Assembly: GCA_000310025.1 (NCBI GenBank)
Contig: FN648930.1
Coordinates: 1 to 20,015, forward strand
Length of the DNA: 20,015 bases
Source of the DNA: Ectocarpus siliculosus
Taxonomy: Eukaryota; Sar; Phaeophyceae; Ectocarpales; Ectocarpaceae
Reading direction: 5' to 3'
Shown: positions 17,774 to 20,015 of the stretch, one piece after another
How the letters are laid out: each line of letters begins with the position of its first letter
How positions within the stretch are numbered: position 1 is the stretch's first letter
Position numbers and translations under genes: made by a program
The notes under the pieces: model-generated
The model's database searches: none
Seen by the model: the letters and a program-made list of their open reading frames with translations, nothing else
Told to the model about the DNA's origin: nothing

Positions 17774-19230
17774 GTAAGCAGTACAACGTTGTGGTGTGGT
17801 AATATCGTGTGTTCCGCCGATGACACCCAACTACCGACGATGTATCTGTCCGCGTAGTGCCGGCATGTGTGGAGTTCTACCCGTATTATATGGCCTCGGG
17901 TGGATCAGACGTAAATCACACTCCGGTTAAGTAGAACGCTATGCCACATAGTTGAACATAGGCCGCCTCTGTAGAGTCAAATCTCTGTGGCTACTGATTC
18001 ACCGCATGCGAGGGTAACGTTCCAATAGAAATCTAACATCGGTGTACTCGAATTGCCCGCTCGCGTTGACGCGAAGGAGGCTACGCTGCTGAAGAGGAAG
18101 AAGGGGGAGGCGAAGAGCGCAACGGTTGCGGCCCAGAAGGCGAGTCTATGGTGGTAATAGTACGCTCTGTCGGGTCATGCCGCCATAGCATTTCCCCTAA
18201 CCCTAGCTGAACGCCACGAGTCCAACCTACATTTTGGGAACGTATTGTGAATGGGAAAACGCGCTGGACACTCTTACTGAACGTCATTTGGGTAGCGCCA
18301 AGAGGGCTGGCTATTCTTGCGTGAGTTGGCAGGCACCCTAGACTACCTTACCTGAGAAAGGTGGTGCCACAAATCAAGCTGTAGGCCGCTGGTCGCCGGC
18401 GCCCTCTGCTCGTCTTGCGCAATGTCAATTCCAGGAGGGCGGCGCCCCCTGCGTGCCCCCCTCCAAAAGCCCGGGAGCCGCCGAATGTAGGGAAACCCAC
18501 GTTAGACCATCGTGCACGTACACTCACCTTGCCTTCGCTGCTTTGATTATTTCACGGCGCCGACAATCCAAACGATACTTTACGTGATAGACTGTTATTG
18601 TTCCTTGATACTCGTCATGGTATCGGTATTAGGCCCGCACAACGAAGGAGACGCCTGCCCCAACTGCGGCCCGTCGCAACAACGACAAGAACGTTAAGGT
18701 AATGGTTGTGAGTTGTTGTTTTCGCCTTGCTCCTTCCTTAACGCTTCAATGGGCGCGTCCGAGTGATGCTGCCGGCCGAGAAGTAAATGACCGAAGCACA
18801 AACCCAAGGACAAGAAACTGTCAATATGTTTCCTATCTGTATCCTCGACATTGCCTCGCGCATCGTTACTGGTCTTCGTTTTGCAGGCGCCCCCCGGCAC
18901 GAAGAAGCCAGCCGCAACACTCGGCCATTCTGCGGCGAAGAGCAAGAAAATTTCAACAAGGTATTGGGGGAGATGTGTTGTATTCGCCTTGACATTGATC
19001 CCCCTTCGGTGCTTCCGTTCTCGCGTCCGAATCATGCTCTAGGTCGAGAGCTGAAAAGCCGCAGCACGTCCCCAACACGAAGTGCATGTTCATGCCGTTT
19101 TCATCAGTATAGTTTACCTTGCCGCTCGTAGTTGCTCGTCTTCGTCTTGCAGGCGGCCCCTGGCACGAATAAGCCAGCCGAGAGGGCTGCCCCCGCCGCG
19201 GCGAACCTGGACCCAAGCAAGAATGATCAG
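17025..19230 (+). CDS. Lys-rich, acidic, AT-hook-like nuclear protein gene (5' end missing)
   Basis: Exons are 17025-17773, 18080-18139 (or from 18077), 18633-18698, 18887-18960 and 19153-19230. A tiny last exon (MKIASKAS then stop, 19595-19621) is possible. Acceptor CACTCAG with a CTAAC branch-like site (17007-17011) opens the first exon in phase 0, so the true start lies upstream. The product has acidic runs (DSDDDIDD, TDDDGDGED), an AT-hook-like KGGRPTRKG, repeated Lys blocks (GKKKASVKTRKAGGKKK), a SESESD run and a helical end (RIKERDAAFAAHNES). This composition is typical of chromatin-associated proteins, but no enzymatic domain is seen. The later exons are short, Lys/Ala/Pro-rich and begin in phase 0. 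Confidence 0.55.
18080..18139 (+). CDS. Short Lys-rich exon with non-canonical GC donor
   Basis: It reads ATLLKRKKGEAKSATVAAQK in phase 0, extending the helix of the previous exon. The donor would be AAG|GCGAGT (GC-AG class) and the acceptor lacks a pyrimidine tract, so the boundaries are uncertain. A start at 18077 adds one Glu codon. Confidence 0.4.
18633..18698 (+). CDS. Repeat exon 1 (22 codons)
   Basis: Acceptor GGTATTAG, donor GTTAAG|GTAATG, phase 0/0. It reads ARTTKETPAPTAARRNNDKN-like sequence and shares A-x-x-x-T-K-x-x-P-A with the next two exons. The intron that follows is homologous to the next intron. Confidence 0.5.
18887..18960 (+). CDS. Repeat exon 2 (74 nt, out of phase)
   Basis: Acceptor CTTCGTTTTGCAG, donor AACAAG|GTATTG. 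It begins APPGTKKPAATLGH. Its length is not a multiple of three, so it cannot pass the frame on to repeat exon 3 unless an indel is present or the exon is skipped. Confidence 0.5.
19153..19230 (+). CDS. Repeat exon 3 (26 codons)
   Basis: Acceptor CTTCGTCTTGCAG, donor GATCAG|GTAACT, phase 0/0. It begins AAPGTNKPAERAAPAAA, nearly identical at its start to repeat exon 2 (GGCACGAA-AAGCCAGCCG). Confidence 0.55.
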
Positions 19231-20015
19231 GTAACTCCCCGAGATTATCGCGTTAGAGTCGTTGCTCCGGTTTAAGAGGGTTGCGTGACCAAGGTCCTCC
19301 GGACCCCCCTGTCATATCGGTTGTAAGAGGGTGCCGTCATATGTTGGGGCAATCTGTAGTAGGTAACCTCTTACACAGTGGAGATCGGGAATAACGACAG
19401 ACACGGTATACTTGACTGCAGCCCAGCAATCCATATGCAACGTACTAGATCTATGTAAGGACGTGTGGTGGACTGTAAAGCGTGGGGTGAGCCGCTTGCC
19501 CGGTACGGCGTGCCCAGAGCAGCTCAGGTGTAGTGGTCGCCACGGTGACGCCTTCCATTTCATGTTCTGTTCATGTTATGGGGTGTAAACGCAGATGAAA
19601 ATTGCCTCGAAGGCAAGCTGACATGGCGATTGATGCTAGGAGGCGAAGTACATTCATGTGGTCCATGCTTTTGGAACACATGCCGAGTAGTATAACACGA
19701 TACAAAGACCCGACCACCTCTCCGGCCAGGAGCTATCTAACGGTTGTATTGCCCACCACGAACAGTGTACTTCGGCCTGCCGCAAACCATACGTCGCCTG
19801 CGACTTCTACTGATGCAGTGCGATAGTGTTGAAAGCACACGCATTACCTGCATTTGTCAATACTCCCCGCGTCTGCCTGCAGATTCTCTTGGTGTGGTTT
19901 CCATTATACCCTCCCTGATAGGATCGACACCGCTGATCACAGAGAATGCGACGGTACACGTGACTTGCACATACACGTGTTTGTTTACGAGTTATTTCAT
20001 ATCCTTGCATCCTCC
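19231..20015. other. 3' region with no gene recognised
   Basis: Apart from the possible mini-exon at 19595-19621, several weak frames are present on both strands (for example plus ENCLEGKLTWRLMLGGE near 19597-19650), none with phase support. No terminator or repeat is evident. Confidence 0.3.

Larger units (their letters stand above)
18633..19230 (+). repeat. Tandem exon-intron duplication, unit about 254-266 bp
   Basis: Exon starts at 18633, 18887 and 19153 give periods of 254 and 266 bp. The introns 18699-18886 and 18961-19152 also align: both have TTCGCCTTG near the donor, GCGTCCGA in the middle, and end TTGCC...TCGT...CTTCGT(T/C)TTGCAG. The whole unit, not just the exon, was therefore copied. 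Confidence 0.65.

Noticed and set aside
17150-17830. 226-codon minus-strand frame
   Set aside because: Shadow of the GC-rich nuclear-protein exon on the plus strand; Asp/Ser runs mirror the acidic runs of the real frame.

Overview
The window looks like nuclear DNA of an intron-rich eukaryote. No bacterial-type operon, Shine-Dalgarno spacing, rRNA or tRNA is visible. Coding sequence lies in short, often GC3-rich exons joined across GT-AG introns of about 170-1600 bp. Introns, microsatellites, inverted-repeat elements and transposon remains make up most of the rest. This style, with a KDZ-type transposase and a Ty1/copia fragment, would fit a stramenopile such as a brown alga. That is inference; the sequence alone does not name the species.

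Left third (1-5950): a minus-strand gene whose exons I joined by matching splice sites and codon phase. It starts at 5702 with a membrane-anchor exon, continues through small coiled-coil exons (3776-3886, 3251-3299, 2680-2817, 2152-2259, 1652-1749) and probably ends with an Ala/Thr/Ser-rich exon at 157-381. A 45-46 bp minisatellite lies just upstream of its start. Its large first intron holds a plus-strand patch of broken coding-like frames (4263-5043).

Middle (5950-11100): mostly gene-poor. It holds a clean 217 bp TA-flanked MITE (7341-7557), a duplicated hairpin-forming unit (8370-8515 and 8814-8945), a plus-strand three-exon chain at 9202-10184 that loosely resembles the start of a DENN domain, and a minus-strand Ty1/copia RNase H remnant (about 10803-11100).

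11068-12160 carries the most unusual structure: about 25 copies of a self-complementary dodecamer, CTTCCATGGAAG and variants, spaced 17-36 bp apart. It is interrupted by a composite of two large near-perfect palindromes (11221-11532) and followed by a TC microsatellite. A decayed half-motif trail continues to about 13160. The array abuts the copia fragment, and the DNA encoding its TSTEA motif is itself a one-mismatch copy of the array motif.

Right third: a tentative two-exon plus-strand gene (13403-14118), the C-terminal half of a KDZ-type transposase on the minus strand (14391-16038, three phase-matched exons with one in-frame stop), and a plus-strand gene for a lysine-rich, acidic, AT-hook-like nuclear protein (17025 to at least 19230). 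The 3' part of that gene contains tandemly duplicated exon-intron units. Single-base frame breaks recur in several of these genes, which points either to decay or to uncorrected sequencing errors.
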